Assembly: GCF_900236475.1 (NCBI RefSeq)
Contig: NZ_LT963352.1
Span: 1,612,001-1,676,000, forward strand
Length of the DNA: 64,000 bases
Direction: 5' to 3'
From: Streptomyces chartreusis NRRL 3882
GTDB lineage: Bacteria > Actinomycetota > Actinomycetes > Streptomycetales > Streptomycetaceae
Shown: piece by piece, positions 8,207 through 16,792 of the stretch
Layout of the letters: each line of letters starts with the position of its first letter
How positions within the stretch are numbered: the stretch's first letter is position 1
The notes under the pieces: generated by a model
Databases searched by the model: none
What the model saw: the letters and a program-made list of their open reading frames with translations, nothing else
What the model was told of the DNA's origin: nothing
Position numbers and translations under genes: made by a program

Positions 8207-8719
8207 ATGCAGTTCGGACGCACCTACGAGGAGTTCGAGGTCGGGGCGACGTACAAGCACTGGCCGGGCAAGACGGTCACGGAGTACGACGACCACCTGT
8301 TCTGTCTCCTCACCATGAACCACCACCCGCTCCACATGGACACGAACTATGCGGAGAAGACGACGGACTTCGGCAAGAACGTCGTCGTGGGGAACTACAT
8401 CTACTCGCTCCTGCTCGGCATGTCCGTGCCGGACATCTCCGGCAAGGCCATCGCCAACCTGGAGATCGAGTCGCTCAGGCACGTGGCGCCGACCTTCCAC
8501 GGCGACACGATCTACGGCCAGACGACCGTGCTCGACAAGTGGCCGTCGAAGTCGAAGAACGACCGCGGCATCGTCTACGTCGAGACCAAGGGCTACAAGC
8601 AGGACGGCACGCTGGTCTGCGTGTTCCGCCGCAAGGTCATGGTGCCGACCGAGACGTACATCAAGGAGCGCGGCGGCGAGCAGCCCGGCCGCCCCGAGCT
8701 CGAGGAGCAGGAGAAGTAG
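8207..8719 (+). CDS. mch: Mesaconyl-CoA hydratase (MaoC-like)
   Basis: The 170-residue MaoC/hot-dog hydratase carries the motif MNHHPLHMDTNYA near residues 37-49, which matches the hydratase-2 active-site region. In this operon position it should hydrate mesaconyl-C1-CoA to beta-methylmalyl-CoA, the step between the dehydrogenase and the lyase. Well-studied proteobacterial Mch proteins are longer double hot-dog proteins, whereas this one is a single hot-dog length and is therefore expected to work as a dimer. It begins five bases after the lyase stop, and the next gene starts two bases beyond its own stop. Confidence 0.85.
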   Translation: MQFGRTYEEFEVGATYKHWPGKTVTEYDDHLFCLLTMNHHPLHMDTNYAEKTTDFGKNVVVGNYIYSLLLGMSVPDISGKAIANLEIESLRHVAPTFHGDTIYGQTTVLDKWPSKSKNDRGIVYVETKGYKQDGTLVCVFRRKVMVPTETYIKERGGEQPGRPELEEQEK

Positions 8720-8721
8720 CC

Positions 8722-9927
8722 ATGGCGCGACTCGCCCAGACCGCCGGTCTGACGGACATCCAGCAGGAGATCCTGTCCACCGTCCGGGACTTCGTGGACA
8801 AGGAGATCATCCCGGTCGCGACCGAGCTGGAGCACCGCGACGAGTACCCGCAAGCGATCGTCGACGGGCTGAAGGAATTGGGCCTGTTCGGCCTGATGAT
8901 CCCCGAGGAGTACGGGGGTCTGGGCGAGTCGCTCCTGACGTACGCGCTGTGCGTGGAGGAGATCGCCCGCGGGTGGATGTCGGTGTCCGGCATCATCAAC
9001 ACGCACTTCATCGTGGCGTACATGCTCAAGCAGCACGGCACGCAGGAGCAGAAGGACCACTTCCTGCCGAGGATGGCGGCCGGCGACATCCGCGGCGCCT
9101 TCTCGATGTCGGAGCCGGGCCTCGGCTCGGACGTCTCGGCGATCACCTCGAAGGCGGTGAAGGACGGCGACGGGTACGTCCTGAACGGCCAGAAGATGTG
9201 GCTGACCAACGGTGGTACGTCGTCTCTGGTGGCCGTTCTGGTCCGAAGTGACGAAGGTCACCCCGAGGGCACCGCGCCCCACAAGTCGATGACGACCTTC
9301 CTGGTGGAGAAGGAGCCCGGCTTCGGCGAGGTCCGCCCCGGCCTCACCATCCCCGGCAAGATCGACAAGATGGGTTACAAGGGTGTCGACACCACCGAAC
9401 TCATCATGGATGACCTGCGGATTCCTGCGGATCGTGTGCTCGGTGGGGTCACGGGCCGTGGTTTCTACCAGATGATGGACGGTGTCGAGGTCGGCCGCGT
9501 CAACGTGGCGGCGCGTGGCTGTGGCGTCGCTCAGCGTGCGTTCGAACTCGGCGTCCAGTACGCACAGCAGCGTCACACCTTCGGCAAGCCGATCGCCCAG
9601 CACCAGGCGATCCAGTTCAAGCTGGCCGAGATGGCTACCAAGGTCGAGGCCGCGCATGCGATGATGGTGAACGCAGCTCGCAAAAAGGACTCCGGGGAAC
9701 GAAACGACCTTGAAGCCGGTATGGCGAAGTATCTCGCTTCCGAATACTGCAAGGAGGTCGTGGAGGACGCCTTCCGGATCCACGGCGGCTACGGCTTCTC
9801 CAAGGAGTACGAGATCGAGCGCCTCTATCGTGAGGCACCGATGCTGCTGATCGGTGAAGGTACCGCCGAGATCCAGAAAATGATCATCGGCAGGCGGCTG
9901 CTCGAAGAGTATCGATTCCAGGGCTAG
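8722..9927 (+). CDS. mcd: Methylsuccinyl-CoA dehydrogenase (acyl-CoA dehydrogenase family)
   Basis: The 401-residue flavoprotein has a full acyl-CoA dehydrogenase fold: a helical N-domain, the FAD/substrate segment SMSEPGLGSDVSAITSKA near residues 131-148, and the C-terminal signature ending in IGEGTAEIQ with E379 as the expected catalytic base. Its place as last gene of the ccr operon supports oxidation of (2S)-methylsuccinyl-CoA to mesaconyl-CoA. It lacks the N-terminal extension of about 150 residues seen in Rhodobacter-type Mcd, which is usual for the shorter actinobacterial form. The ATG at 8722 lies two bases after the mch stop, so the five genes form a tight operon. Confidence 0.9.
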   Translation: MARLAQTAGLTDIQQEILSTVRDFVDKEIIPVATELEHRDEYPQAIVDGLKELGLFGLMIPEEYGGLGESLLTYALCVEEIARGWMSVSGIINTHFIVAYMLKQHGTQEQKDHFLPRMAAGDIRGAFSMSEPGLGSDVSAITSKAVKDGDGYVLNGQKMWLTNGGTSSLVAVLVRSDEGHPEGTAPHKSMTTFLVEKEPGFGEVRPGLTIPGKIDKMGYKGVDTTELIMDDLRIPADRVLGGVTGRGFYQMMDGVEVGRVNVAARGCGVAQRAFELGVQYAQQRHTFGKPIAQHQAIQFKLAEMATKVEAAHAMMVNAARKKDSGERNDLEAGMAKYLASEYCKEVVEDAFRIHGGYGFSKEYEIERLYREAPMLLIGEGTAEIQKMIIGRRLLEEYRFQG

Positions 9928-9937
9928 ATGTCCGGAT

Positions 9938-9974
9938 ACGGGGTGTTTTCTTGGAGAAGAAGATCACACCCCGT
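9938..9974 (+). terminator. Probable operon-end hairpin after mcd
   Basis: Nine-base arms ACGGGGTGT (9938-9946) and ACACCCCGT (9966-9974) flank a 19-base loop, 10 bases beyond the mcd stop. There is no T tract, but T-less hairpins are common terminators in this genus. An attenuating role for psd downstream is also possible. Confidence 0.5.
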
Positions 9975-10097
9975 CAGCACTCTTCGGCCGCCGACTCGGC
10001 TGCCTGGCTTACCCAGTTAGGGCCCCGAGCCGCTACGATCGCCGGAAAGCCGCCGTCCCCCGTCAGAGTGCGGCATCATCCGCTACGAAGGTCATCC

Positions 10098-10754
10098 ATG
10101 CCCCACAGCCAAACCTCTGCACCTCGCGACAGCCGGGCCGGCGTACGCCTCGCGCGCGGAGCATCGCCGTGGCTCCTTCCGACCGTCGCCACCGCAGCCC
10201 TCAGCCTGGCCCGCGCCCGCCGCTCGGGTGCCGCCAAGGCCGTCGCCGTTCCCGCCACCGCGCTCGCCGCGGGGATGCTGTGGTTCTTCCGCGACCCCGA
10301 GCGCGAGATCACCCAGGGCCGGGTCATCTCGCCCGCCGACGGTGTGGTGCAGAGCATCATGCCGTGGAAGGACGGCCGCACCCGCGTCGCGATCTTCATG
10401 AGCCCGCTCAACGTCCACGTCAACCGCGCGCCGCTGGCCGGCACGGTGACCTCGGTCGAGCACGTGCCCGGTGGCTTCGTTCCCGCCTTCAACAAGGAGA
10501 GCGAGAACAACGAGCGTGTCGTCTGGCACTTCGACACCGAGCTCGGCGACATCGAGATGATCCAGATCGCCGGCGCGGTCGCCCGCCGCATCGTCCCCTA
10601 CGTGCCCCAGGGCACCAAGGTCGAGCAGGGCGAGCGGATCGGCCTGATCCGCTTCGGCTCGCGTGTCGACCTCTACCTGCCCGAGGGTGTGGAGGTCGCG
10701 GTCGAGGTGGGACAGAAGACCGTGGCTGGGGTGACTCGCATTGACCGTGATTGA
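10098..10754 (+). CDS. psd: Phosphatidylserine decarboxylase (short, actinobacterial type)
   Basis: The 218-residue membrane-associated proenzyme makes phosphatidylethanolamine from phosphatidylserine. An N-terminal hydrophobic region (about residues 27-60) precedes FFRDPER, and the C-terminal processing site is G187-S188 in IRFGSRVDLYLP, where self-cleavage should convert Ser188 to the pyruvoyl prosthetic group. The short length and the GS-R processing motif are typical of the small Psd class. The ATG at 10098 has GAAGG at 10087-10091. An in-frame TTG at 9951 would add about 49 atypical residues and overlap the upstream hairpin. The gene overlaps pssA by 14 bases. Confidence 0.93.
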   Translation: MPHSQTSAPRDSRAGVRLARGASPWLLPTVATAALSLARARRSGAAKAVAVPATALAAGMLWFFRDPEREITQGRVISPADGVVQSIMPWKDGRTRVAIFMSPLNVHVNRAPLAGTVTSVEHVPGGFVPAFNKESENNERVVWHFDTELGDIEMIQIAGAVARRIVPYVPQGTKVEQGERIGLIRFGSRVDLYLPEGVEVAVEVGQKTVAGVTRIDRD

Positions 10755-11595
10755 TCCTGACACCAAGGCCGGCTGGGTCCCGGAGGCCGACGAGGTCGAC
10801 GAGGAAGAGGAGATGCCCCTCTCTCTTCGCCTCTCGATAGCGGACACCCTGACGCTGGGCAACGCCACGTGCGGCTTCATGGCGGTGTACTTCACCACCA
10901 CCGGCATCCTGATCCCGCACCTCACGGGCAGCCAGGAGACCGGCATGGCCCGCCACAGCGCGGCCACGGCGGTCATCCTCATGCTCTGCGCGGCGGTCTT
11001 CGACCTCTTCGACGGCCTGGTGGCGCGCAAGCTGCGCTCCTCCCCCATGGGCGCGGAGCTGGACAACCTGTCCGACCTGATCAGCTTCGGTCTGGCGCCG
11101 GCGTACTTCGTCCTCGTGTACGGCATGGTCGCGGACGACGCGCATCAGCGGGTGGCGGCGGTCGGGGCGATCGTGGTGCTGCTGGCGGTGGTGCTGCGGC
11201 TGGCGAGATTCTCGTGCGTCACGGTCAAGGACGGCACCTTCCAGGGCATGCCGTCGCCGTTCGGCGCGCTGACGGTCGTGTCGATCGTGCTGCTGGAGCT
11301 GCCGTTCGTGGCGACGCTGCTGGCGATCCTGGGTACGGCGTGGCTCATGGTGAGCCGGGTCGAGTACCCGAAGCCGCGGGGGCGGCTCGCGGTGGCGATG
11401 CTGTCGTGGATCGTGCTGAGCATGGGCCTGCTGGCGGCGTGGGCGTTCGACGCGCCGAGCGGGCAGCTGCTGCTGCAGACGGGATGCGCGCTTCAGCTGG
11501 TCATGGGGGCGGTGATCCCCCTGTTCGCGACGGCCCGGCGGGTGAACAACTTCCGCGACAACCGGCGGGAAGCGCGGGCGGCTCAGCTTCCGTAG
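10741..11595 (+). CDS. pssA: CDP-diacylglycerol-serine O-phosphatidyltransferase
   Basis: The 284-residue integral membrane enzyme has several hydrophobic helices and the CDP-alcohol phosphotransferase signature DGLVARKLRSSPMGAELD followed by NLSD at about residues 90-111. The spacing between the Arg and the next conserved Gly is seven residues rather than the commonly quoted eight. It makes phosphatidylserine from CDP-diacylglycerol and L-serine, the substrate of the preceding Psd. The TTG start at 10741 overlaps psd; a GTG at 10747 is equally possible. The acidic N-terminus (EVDEEEE) is likely cytoplasmic. Confidence 0.92.
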   Translation: MTVIDPDTKAGWVPEADEVDEEEEMPLSLRLSIADTLTLGNATCGFMAVYFTTTGILIPHLTGSQETGMARHSAATAVILMLCAAVFDLFDGLVARKLRSSPMGAELDNLSDLISFGLAPAYFVLVYGMVADDAHQRVAAVGAIVVLLAVVLRLARFSCVTVKDGTFQGMPSPFGALTVVSIVLLELPFVATLLAILGTAWLMVSRVEYPKPRGRLAVAMLSWIVLSMGLLAAWAFDAPSGQLLLQTGCALQLVMGAVIPLFATARRVNNFRDNRREARAAQLP

Positions 11596-11609
11596 CGTTG
11601 CACCGGCTT

Positions 11610-11644
11610 GGGCCCCGGACCGGGATGTCGGTTCGGGGCCCTTT
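11610..11644. terminator. Hairpin between convergent pssA and glycerate kinase
   Basis: GGGCCCCGGACCG (11610-11622) pairs with CGGTTCGGGGCCC (11629-11641) with one mismatch, and TTT follows. It lies 14 bases past the pssA stop and can serve both convergent genes. Confidence 0.8.
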
Positions 11645-11707
11645 GCTGTGCGGTCCGTTGGGGGGTGCTGTTGCTGGGGACGGAGCCCCCAGGGACGCGG
11701 CCTCGCC

Positions 11708-12865
11708 TCAGGTCAGGAAATCCCCGGCGATGCGTTCCGCCACCCGCTCCAGGATCGGGCCCGCCTCCGCGATGCACTTCGCCACGTCCGGCTCCGCGTC
11801 CGTCAGGGGGTAGACCCGGCGGAAACCGGCCCGTCCCAGGGTCTCCGGGGGCAGGGCCAGGCGGCCGCAGACCGCGACGACCTCCTTGTCCGCCGCCCGG
11901 GCCGCGGCGGCGACGCCCGCCGGGGCCTTGCCGTGGAGGGTCTGTTCGTCGAGGGAGCCCTCACCGGTGATCACCAGGTCGGCGCGCTCCAGGGCCGGGG
12001 CGAAGCCCAGGACGTCGAGCATGACCTCGATGCCGGGACGGAAACGGGCGCCGAGCAGCAGGGCGCCGTAGCCGATGCCGCCCGCCGCGCCCGCACCGGG
12101 CGAGGCGGCGTACTCGGCGGCCTTCGATCCGGCGGACTCCTCCAGCACCTTCGCGAAGTGCGCGAGGGCGGCGTCCAGGGCCGCCACGTCGTCCGGCGAG
12201 GCGCCCTTCTGCGGGCCGTAGACCGCGGGCGCGCCCTTCGGGCCGGTCAGCGGGTTGTCCACGTCGCTCGCGAGGACCAGTTCGATCTCGGTGAGACGCG
12301 GGTCGAGGGACGAGAGGTCAGCGGTGGCCAGGTCGGCGAGGCCGCCGCCGCCCGGGGGGACCGGCTCGCCCTGCGCGCCAAGGAAGCGTGCGCCCAGCGC
12401 GGACAGCATTCCGGCGCCGCCGTCCGTGGTGGCGCTGCCGCCGACCCCGAAGACGATCGTGCGGGCGCCCGCGTCCAGCGCGGCCCGCAGCAGCTCGCCG
12501 GAGCCGTACGTGGACGCCGTGAGCGGGGCGAAGACCCCGGCGGGCAGCCGCTGGAGCCCGCTCGCCTCGGCCATCTCCACGACCGCGGTCCCGTCGCGCA
12601 GCGCGAACGCCGCCGTCACCTCGTCGCCGAGCGGACCGGCGACCCGTACCTCCCGGCGCTCGAACCCGGCCGCGACCGCCGCGGCCACGGTTCCGTCGCC
12701 GCCGTCGGCCACGGGCAGCGCCTCGACCTCGAGGTCCGGTACGACCCGGCGCAGCCCGGCCGTCACCCGCTCGGCGACCTCCACGGCCGTCAGCGACCCC
12801 TTGAACTTGTCCGCGGCGACGAGCACCCGCTGTGCCTTGGTATCGCTCACTGCAGCGTCCGCCAC
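11708..12865 (-). CDS. Glycerate kinase (GarK/GlxK family)
   Basis: The 385-residue protein begins with the family hallmark RVLVAADKFKGSLTA, followed by ADGGDGT and later FGVGGSATTDGGAGM and VITGEGSLDEQT. These motifs define the ATP-dependent glycerate kinase family that phosphorylates D-glycerate, usually to 2-phosphoglycerate, linking glyoxylate or allantoin-derived carbon to central metabolism. The start was taken as the GTG at 12865 because GGGGAG lies five bases upstream; the frame remains open further but without a ribosome site. Glyoxylate, produced by the ethylmalonyl-CoA pathway nearby, could be a source of glycerate, but that link is inference. Confidence 0.92.
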   Translation of the reverse strand: MADAAVSDTKAQRVLVAADKFKGSLTAVEVAERVTAGLRRVVPDLEVEALPVADGGDGTVAAAVAAGFERREVRVAGPLGDEVTAAFALRDGTAVVEMAEASGLQRLPAGVFAPLTASTYGSGELLRAALDAGARTIVFGVGGSATTDGGAGMLSALGARFLGAQGEPVPPGGGGLADLATADLSSLDPRLTEIELVLASDVDNPLTGPKGAPAVYGPQKGASPDDVAALDAALAHFAKVLEESAGSKAAEYAASPGAGAAGGIGYGALLLGARFRPGIEVMLDVLGFAPALERADLVITGEGSLDEQTLHGKAPAGVAAAARAADKEVVAVCGRLALPPETLGRAGFRRVYPLTDAEPDVAKCIAEAGPILERVAERIAGDFLT

Positions 12866-12983
12866 TTGCACTCCCCTTGCTCTCCGGGCCCTCACGCACG
12901 TCAAGGCCAGTCGCGCCGCTGCGACCTTAACCGGAGGACGCCCCGGCCGTCAGCTTCTGCCCAACCTCTGGAACGACACGGTC

Positions 12984-13042
12984 AGGGGCGCGGGGCTGTG
13001 TCAGACATGCGGCTGCCGCCGCGCGGGCGCGAACGGCCACCA
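12984..13042 (+). repeat. Dispersed intergenic repeat, copy 1
   Basis: This 59-base element has the core GGGGCGCGGGGC, then GACATGCGGCT and CCGCCGCGCGGGCGCGA. A second copy, about 83 percent identical by eye, lies in inverted orientation at 46116-46174. The core carries a G+C-rich inverted repeat able to form a hairpin. It lies between the divergent glycerate kinase and ADP-ribosylglycohydrolase genes. Similar intergenic elements recur in Streptomyces genomes, as far as I recall. Confidence 0.75.
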
Positions 13043-13100
13043 CGCACCCGCATTCCCGAACGGGCCGAACGCCCCACCCCGAAATGGGTAGACCTCAACC

Positions 13101-14174
13101 ATGACCCCCGTCGACACCGAAGCAGCGCTGGCCGGTCGCATCCTCGGCGGCTGGCAGGGCCGCATCGCGGGCAACATGCTCGGCAAACCGGTCGAGCAGG
13201 GCGAGGTGTGGACGCGCGACCGCATCGACCGCTATCTGCGGCAGGCCGCCGCGCTGCCCCTGACCGACTACCTCCCCGAGCCGATCAGCGAACACGACGG
13301 CTTCGAGCTGCGGCCCGAGTGGCGCCAGTGCGTGCGCGGCCGGATCCACGGCAGTTGCCGTGACGACGACGTCGACTACGCGATCCTCGGTCTGGACCTG
13401 CTGGAGACCCACGGCTTCGGCTTCAGCACCGAGCAGGTCGGCGACCTGTGGCTGCTGCGGCTGCCGTACCTCCAGACGTTCACCGCCGAGCGGGCCGCGT
13501 ACCGCAACCTGGCAGGCGGGCTCAAGCCGCCGCTGACGGCGACGTACGACAATCCGTACCAGGAGTGGATCGGGGCGCTGATCAGGGCCGACATCTACGG
13601 CTGGACCTGCCCTGGCGTGCCGCGCCGGGCCGCCTCGCTGGCCCGGCGGGACGCGGTGCTGTCGCACACCGGCAACGGCGTCTACGGCGCGATGTGGGCG
13701 GCGGCGCTGATCGCGGCGGCGTTCACGGCACCCACCGTGCGGCACGCCATCGACGAGGCCCTGGCCGTGATCCCGGCGAGCAGCCGCCTGGCCCGCACGG
13801 TGCGGCGGGTCGTCTCCCTGCACGACACGCGGATGTCCTGGGAGGACACACTCACCACGCTCACCGACGAGACGGCCGGGATGGGCTGGATCCACACCGT
13901 CCCGAACGCCGCCGTCCTCGCCGCCGGCCTGCTCTACGGCGACGGCGACTTCACCCGCACCATCACCCTGACCGTCCGCGGCGGCCTGGACACGGACTCC
14001 AACGGCGCGACGGCGGGGTCGGTGGCCGGGGTGTTCGGCGGGGCTGCGGCCATTCCGGAGCAGTGGACGGTCCCGCTGGAGGACACGGTCCGCAGCGCGG
14101 TGTTCGGCTTCGACGGGGTACGCATCAGCGAGCTCGCGGAGCGGACGCTGCGGCTGGCGGAGCAGCAGGCCTGA
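13101..14174 (+). CDS. ADP-ribosylglycohydrolase family protein
   Basis: The 357-residue protein has the N-terminal signature GRILGGWQGRIAGNMLGKP (about residues 12-30), the acidic cluster RDDDVDYA near 90-97 and the C-terminal metal motif GGLDTDSNGATAG near 300-312. These supply the two-metal site of the ARH/DraG fold, which removes ADP-ribose from modified proteins or acts on related glycosides. Which substrate is used cannot be read from the sequence. It starts at ATG 13101 with no strong ribosome site. Nudix and Sir2 enzymes follow within 2.5 kb, giving a local group linked to NAD/ADP-ribose chemistry. Confidence 0.87.
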   Translation: MTPVDTEAALAGRILGGWQGRIAGNMLGKPVEQGEVWTRDRIDRYLRQAAALPLTDYLPEPISEHDGFELRPEWRQCVRGRIHGSCRDDDVDYAILGLDLLETHGFGFSTEQVGDLWLLRLPYLQTFTAERAAYRNLAGGLKPPLTATYDNPYQEWIGALIRADIYGWTCPGVPRRAASLARRDAVLSHTGNGVYGAMWAAALIAAAFTAPTVRHAIDEALAVIPASSRLARTVRRVVSLHDTRMSWEDTLTTLTDETAGMGWIHTVPNAAVLAAGLLYGDGDFTRTITLTVRGGLDTDSNGATAGSVAGVFGGAAAIPEQWTVPLEDTVRSAVFGFDGVRISELAERTLRLAEQQA

Positions 14175-14300
14175 CCGGATCGAACCGGCCATTTCCCGGC
14201 TGAGCGGGGTGCCCGACCTGTTCTTCCGTTTCCCGCCATGGGCCCTCTGTGAGCTCAGTAACCGCCGCTGCCGCTGACGACAGCCGGGCGTTCCGCTTGA

Positions 14301-14308
14301 AAGCGCTT
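14301..14308. promoter_or_regulatory. AAGCGCTT palindrome upstream of the SapA-like gene
   Basis: The sequence TTGAAAGCGCTTCC contains an 8-base palindrome centred on GC, resembling core half-sites of LacI-family operators. It lies 145 bases upstream of the next start in the 278-base gap 14175-14452, which shows no clear promoter pair. Confidence 0.3.
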
Positions 14309-14452
14309 CCAGGCGACGATTTCCGGCCACGTGTCCGTGATCCACCTATGTCGATCAAAAGCGACCGTAAAGTGATCTGGCCGTTGGCTAGTTCGATCAT
14401 TTCCAGTCACCCGGTTCGCGTCCTCGCGCCTGACAGAAAGCGCCTGCTTGTC

Positions 14453-14905
14453 ATGCCTCGTCTCAGAACCGCTCTTCGTGCCACCGCCACCGCGACCGTC
14501 CTGACCGCCGCCGTGCTCACCGCGCCCGGGGCCGTCGCCGCCGAGCAGTCCGCGGCCTCGGCCTCCGCCACCGTGTGCGGCAGCGGCTACACCCTGCGCA
14601 AGGCGATCCCGCTGCCCCTGGGCGTCGACCCCGACCTGCGCAAGGCGACCCTCTTCGCCTACGAGAACGGCGGCAAGGGCTGCGCCATCCTCGACAACAA
14701 CGTCGGCCGGGCGCAGTACATGTCCGTGCAGATCTGCAAGGTGGACGGCACGGCCTGCGACCCCGACTCGGGCACCTTCAGCGAGTACGCGGGCCCGGTG
14801 TACGTCTCCAGCTTCGCCTGCGCCCCGGTGACGGCCAAGATGGGCTCGTCCTCCGGCAGCCTCTACATCAACTACAAGTCCAGCTACGTCTTCCCCTGCG
14901 GCTGA
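14453..14905 (+). CDS. Secreted SapA-like (spore-associated protein A family) protein
   Basis: The 150-residue protein opens with a Sec-type signal peptide: basic MPRLRTALR, a hydrophobic Ala/Thr/Val core, and a likely cleavage after AVAAEQ-type sequence near residue 30. The mature part has CGSGY near residue 41, YMSVQIC near 87 and YAGPVYVSSFAC near 112-123, with six cysteines likely forming disulfides. This pattern resembles the spore-associated protein A family known from aerial spores; the molecular role of that family is not established. The assignment is from remembered motif similarity and could be to a neighbouring family. It stands alone, 28 bases before the Nudix gene. Confidence 0.7.
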   Translation: MPRLRTALRATATATVLTAAVLTAPGAVAAEQSAASASATVCGSGYTLRKAIPLPLGVDPDLRKATLFAYENGGKGCAILDNNVGRAQYMSVQICKVDGTACDPDSGTFSEYAGPVYVSSFACAPVTAKMGSSSGSLYINYKSSYVFPCG

Positions 14906-14933
14906 GCCCTCCCCGGGTGGTTACCCTGCCCGA

Positions 14934-15431
14934 ATGACCACCTCTTCTTCTGACTTCGCCGCCTACATCGCGTCCCTGCCCCGCGTCCTGGCCGGCGCCG
15001 CCGCGCTGTTCCGGGACGGCGAGGGCCGGGTGCTGCTCGTCGAGCCCAACTACCGGGAGGGCTGGGCGCTGCCCGGCGGCACGATCGAGTCCGACGACGG
15101 CGAGACGCCGCGGCAGGGCGCGCGGCGCGAGACGGCGGAGGAGATCGGGCTGGACCGTGAGCTCGGCCGGCTGCTGGCGGTGGACTGGGTGCACGGCCCG
15201 GGGCGTCCGCCGCTGGTGGCCTATCTGTACGACGGCGGGGTGCTCGGCGAGGACGAGTTCAAGGCGATCCGCCTCCAGGAGGAGGAACTGCTGTCCTGGC
15301 GGCTGGTCCCGCGCGAGGAGCTGACCGAGTATCTGCCGGGCGCCCTCGGCCGCCGTGTCCTGGCCGGACTGGACGTGCTGGCGGACGGCTCGGGCACGGC
15401 GGAGCTGGAGAACGGGCACCGGGTGTACTGA
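14934..15431 (+). CDS. Nudix hydrolase
   Basis: The 165-residue protein contains a Nudix box at about residues 48-72, reading GGTIESDDGETPRQGARRET and then AEEIGL. The catalytic RExxEExG core is intact, but the segment between the leading Gly and the first conserved Glu is two residues longer than the consensus GX5E. It should hydrolyse a nucleoside diphosphate linked to another group; the substrate is unknown, with ADP-ribose or NAD-type compounds possible given the Sir2 and ARH neighbours. The start codon is ATG 14934; the preceding CCCGA gives no strong ribosome site. Confidence 0.88.
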   Translation: MTTSSSDFAAYIASLPRVLAGAAALFRDGEGRVLLVEPNYREGWALPGGTIESDDGETPRQGARRETAEEIGLDRELGRLLAVDWVHGPGRPPLVAYLYDGGVLGEDEFKAIRLQEEELLSWRLVPREELTEYLPGALGRRVLAGLDVLADGSGTAELENGHRVY

Positions 15432-15511
15432 CCGGTCCGGCCGTTCACCCGTCGGCGTCCCGTTCGATAACCGCTCGCCGTCGCCGTACGGCCCGGCCTA
15501 CGCTCGGTGAC

Positions 15512-16267
15512 ATGGCCAAGCCCCTCGTCGCGCTGCTCACCGGTGCCGGTATCAGCACGGACTCCGGGATCCCGGACTACCGCGGGCCGAACGGGCTCTG
15601 GCGGCGGGATCCGGAGGCCGAGAAGCTCGTCACGTACGAGTACTACATGGGCGACCCGGAGATCCGCCGCCGCTCCTGGCAGATGCGGCGCAGGAACCGG
15701 ACGCTTCAGGCGGAACCCAACGCCGCGCACCGGGCGGTGGCCGAACTGGAGCGGTCCGGGGTACCCGTCCGGGTGATCACGCAGAACGTGGACGGGCTGC
15801 ACCAGCTCGCCGGGATGCCCGACCGCAAGGTCCTCGAACTGCACGGCACGGCACGCAGCTTCGTCTGTACCGGCTGCCACACCCGCGGCCCGATGGAGGA
15901 CGCGCTCGCACGGGTCGAGGCCGGTGAGGACGACCCGCCGTGCCTGGCGTGCGGCGGCGTCCTGAAGCCGGCGACGGTGATGTTCGGCGAGCGGCTCGAC
16001 CCCGTCGTCCTCGGCGAGGCGGTCGCCATCAGCAAGGCCAGCCAGGTGTTCGTCGCCGTCGGCACGAGCCTCCAGGTCCAGCCCGCCGCCGGCCTCGCCG
16101 GTGTCGCCGCCGACCACGGCGCCCGCCTGATCATCGTCAACGCCGAGCCGACACCGTACGACGACCGTGCGGACGAGATCGTCCGCGAACCCATCGGCAC
16201 GGCGCTGCCGGAGCTGCTGCGCGGTCTCACGGCCGACGGGCGGCCCGCAGGTTTTCCAGGCGCGTGA
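15512..16267 (+). CDS. Sir2-family NAD-dependent protein deacylase
   Basis: The 251-residue sirtuin shows all class motifs in order: [18 protein letters not shown] at about residues 11-28, TQNVDGLH at about 90-97, the catalytic His in LELHGTA near 112, two zinc-binding CxxC pairs (CTGC near 121, CLAC near 149) and [13 protein letters not shown] near 188. It removes acyl groups from lysine with consumption of NAD, releasing O-acyl-ADP-ribose. A macrodomain protein able to act on that product is encoded at 33136-33645, not linked in an operon. The ATG at 15512 is close to GCTCGGTGAC with a weak ribosome site. Confidence 0.93.
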   Translation: MAKPLVALLTGAGISTDSGIPDYRGPNGLWRRDPEAEKLVTYEYYMGDPEIRRRSWQMRRRNRTLQAEPNAAHRAVAELERSGVPVRVITQNVDGLHQLAGMPDRKVLELHGTARSFVCTGCHTRGPMEDALARVEAGEDDPPCLACGGVLKPATVMFGERLDPVVLGEAVAISKASQVFVAVGTSLQVQPAAGLAGVAADHGARLIIVNAEPTPYDDRADEIVREPIGTALPELLRGLTADGRPAGFPGA

Positions 16268-16300
16268 GCGCGCCGCGGCCCGGTCGGGGGTGCGCGAGGG

Positions 16301-16783
16301 TCAGAAGAGTGCCGCTCCCCGCTCGAAGTCCAGCAGGCGCTGTTTGCGTTCCAGGCCGCCGCCGTAGCCGGTGAGGCCGCCGTTCGCGCCGATGACGCGG
16401 TGGCAGGGGACGATGATGCCGATCGGGTTGCGGCCGTTGGCTAGGCCGACCGCGCGGGATGCCGTGGGGGTGCCGAGGGCGTCGGCGAGCCGGCCGTAGG
16501 TGCGCGTCTCACCGTACGGGATGCGGCGCAGCTGGTCCCAGACGCTGCGCTGGAACGGGGTGCCGGTCAGACGGAGTTCGACGGTGAACTGCTTGAGCTC
16601 TCCCGCGAAGTAGGCCTTCAGTTGTTCCTCCGTCTCCGCGAACAGGGTGTCGTCGCGGGTGCCGAAGGTCTCCTCCGGCGGGCGGTGGCGCTGGCCGGTC
16701 ATGTAGAGGCCGCACAGGACACCGTCGTCGGCGACGAGGGTGAGGGGCCCGTAGGGGCTGTCGGTCACGGTGTGCTGCTTCAT
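16301..16783 (-). CDS. ogt: Methylated-DNA-protein cysteine S-methyltransferase
   Basis: The 160-residue repair protein directly removes methyl groups from O6-methylguanine onto its own cysteine. The active-site motif is IVPCHRVIG, followed by GYGGGLERK, which forms the rest of the DNA-binding and acceptor site; the N-terminal half is the typical Ogt ribonuclease-H-like domain. The start ATG at 16783 lies nine bases beyond the stop of the upstream Ada/AlkA fusion, so the two are almost certainly an alkylation-repair operon. The gene is convergent with sir2. Confidence 0.94.
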   Translation of the reverse strand: MKQHTVTDSPYGPLTLVADDGVLCGLYMTGQRHRPPEETFGTRDDTLFAETEEQLKAYFAGELKQFTVELRLTGTPFQRSVWDQLRRIPYGETRTYGRLADALGTPTASRAVGLANGRNPIGIIVPCHRVIGANGGLTGYGGGLERKQRLLDFERGAALF

Positions 16784-16792
16784 GGAACGTCC

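Noticed and set aside
11610..11644. Riboswitch or tRNA-like structure after pssA
   Set aside because: It is a simple hairpin followed by a T run between convergent genes, best explained as a terminator. No tRNA cloverleaf or rRNA-like sequence was seen anywhere in the window.
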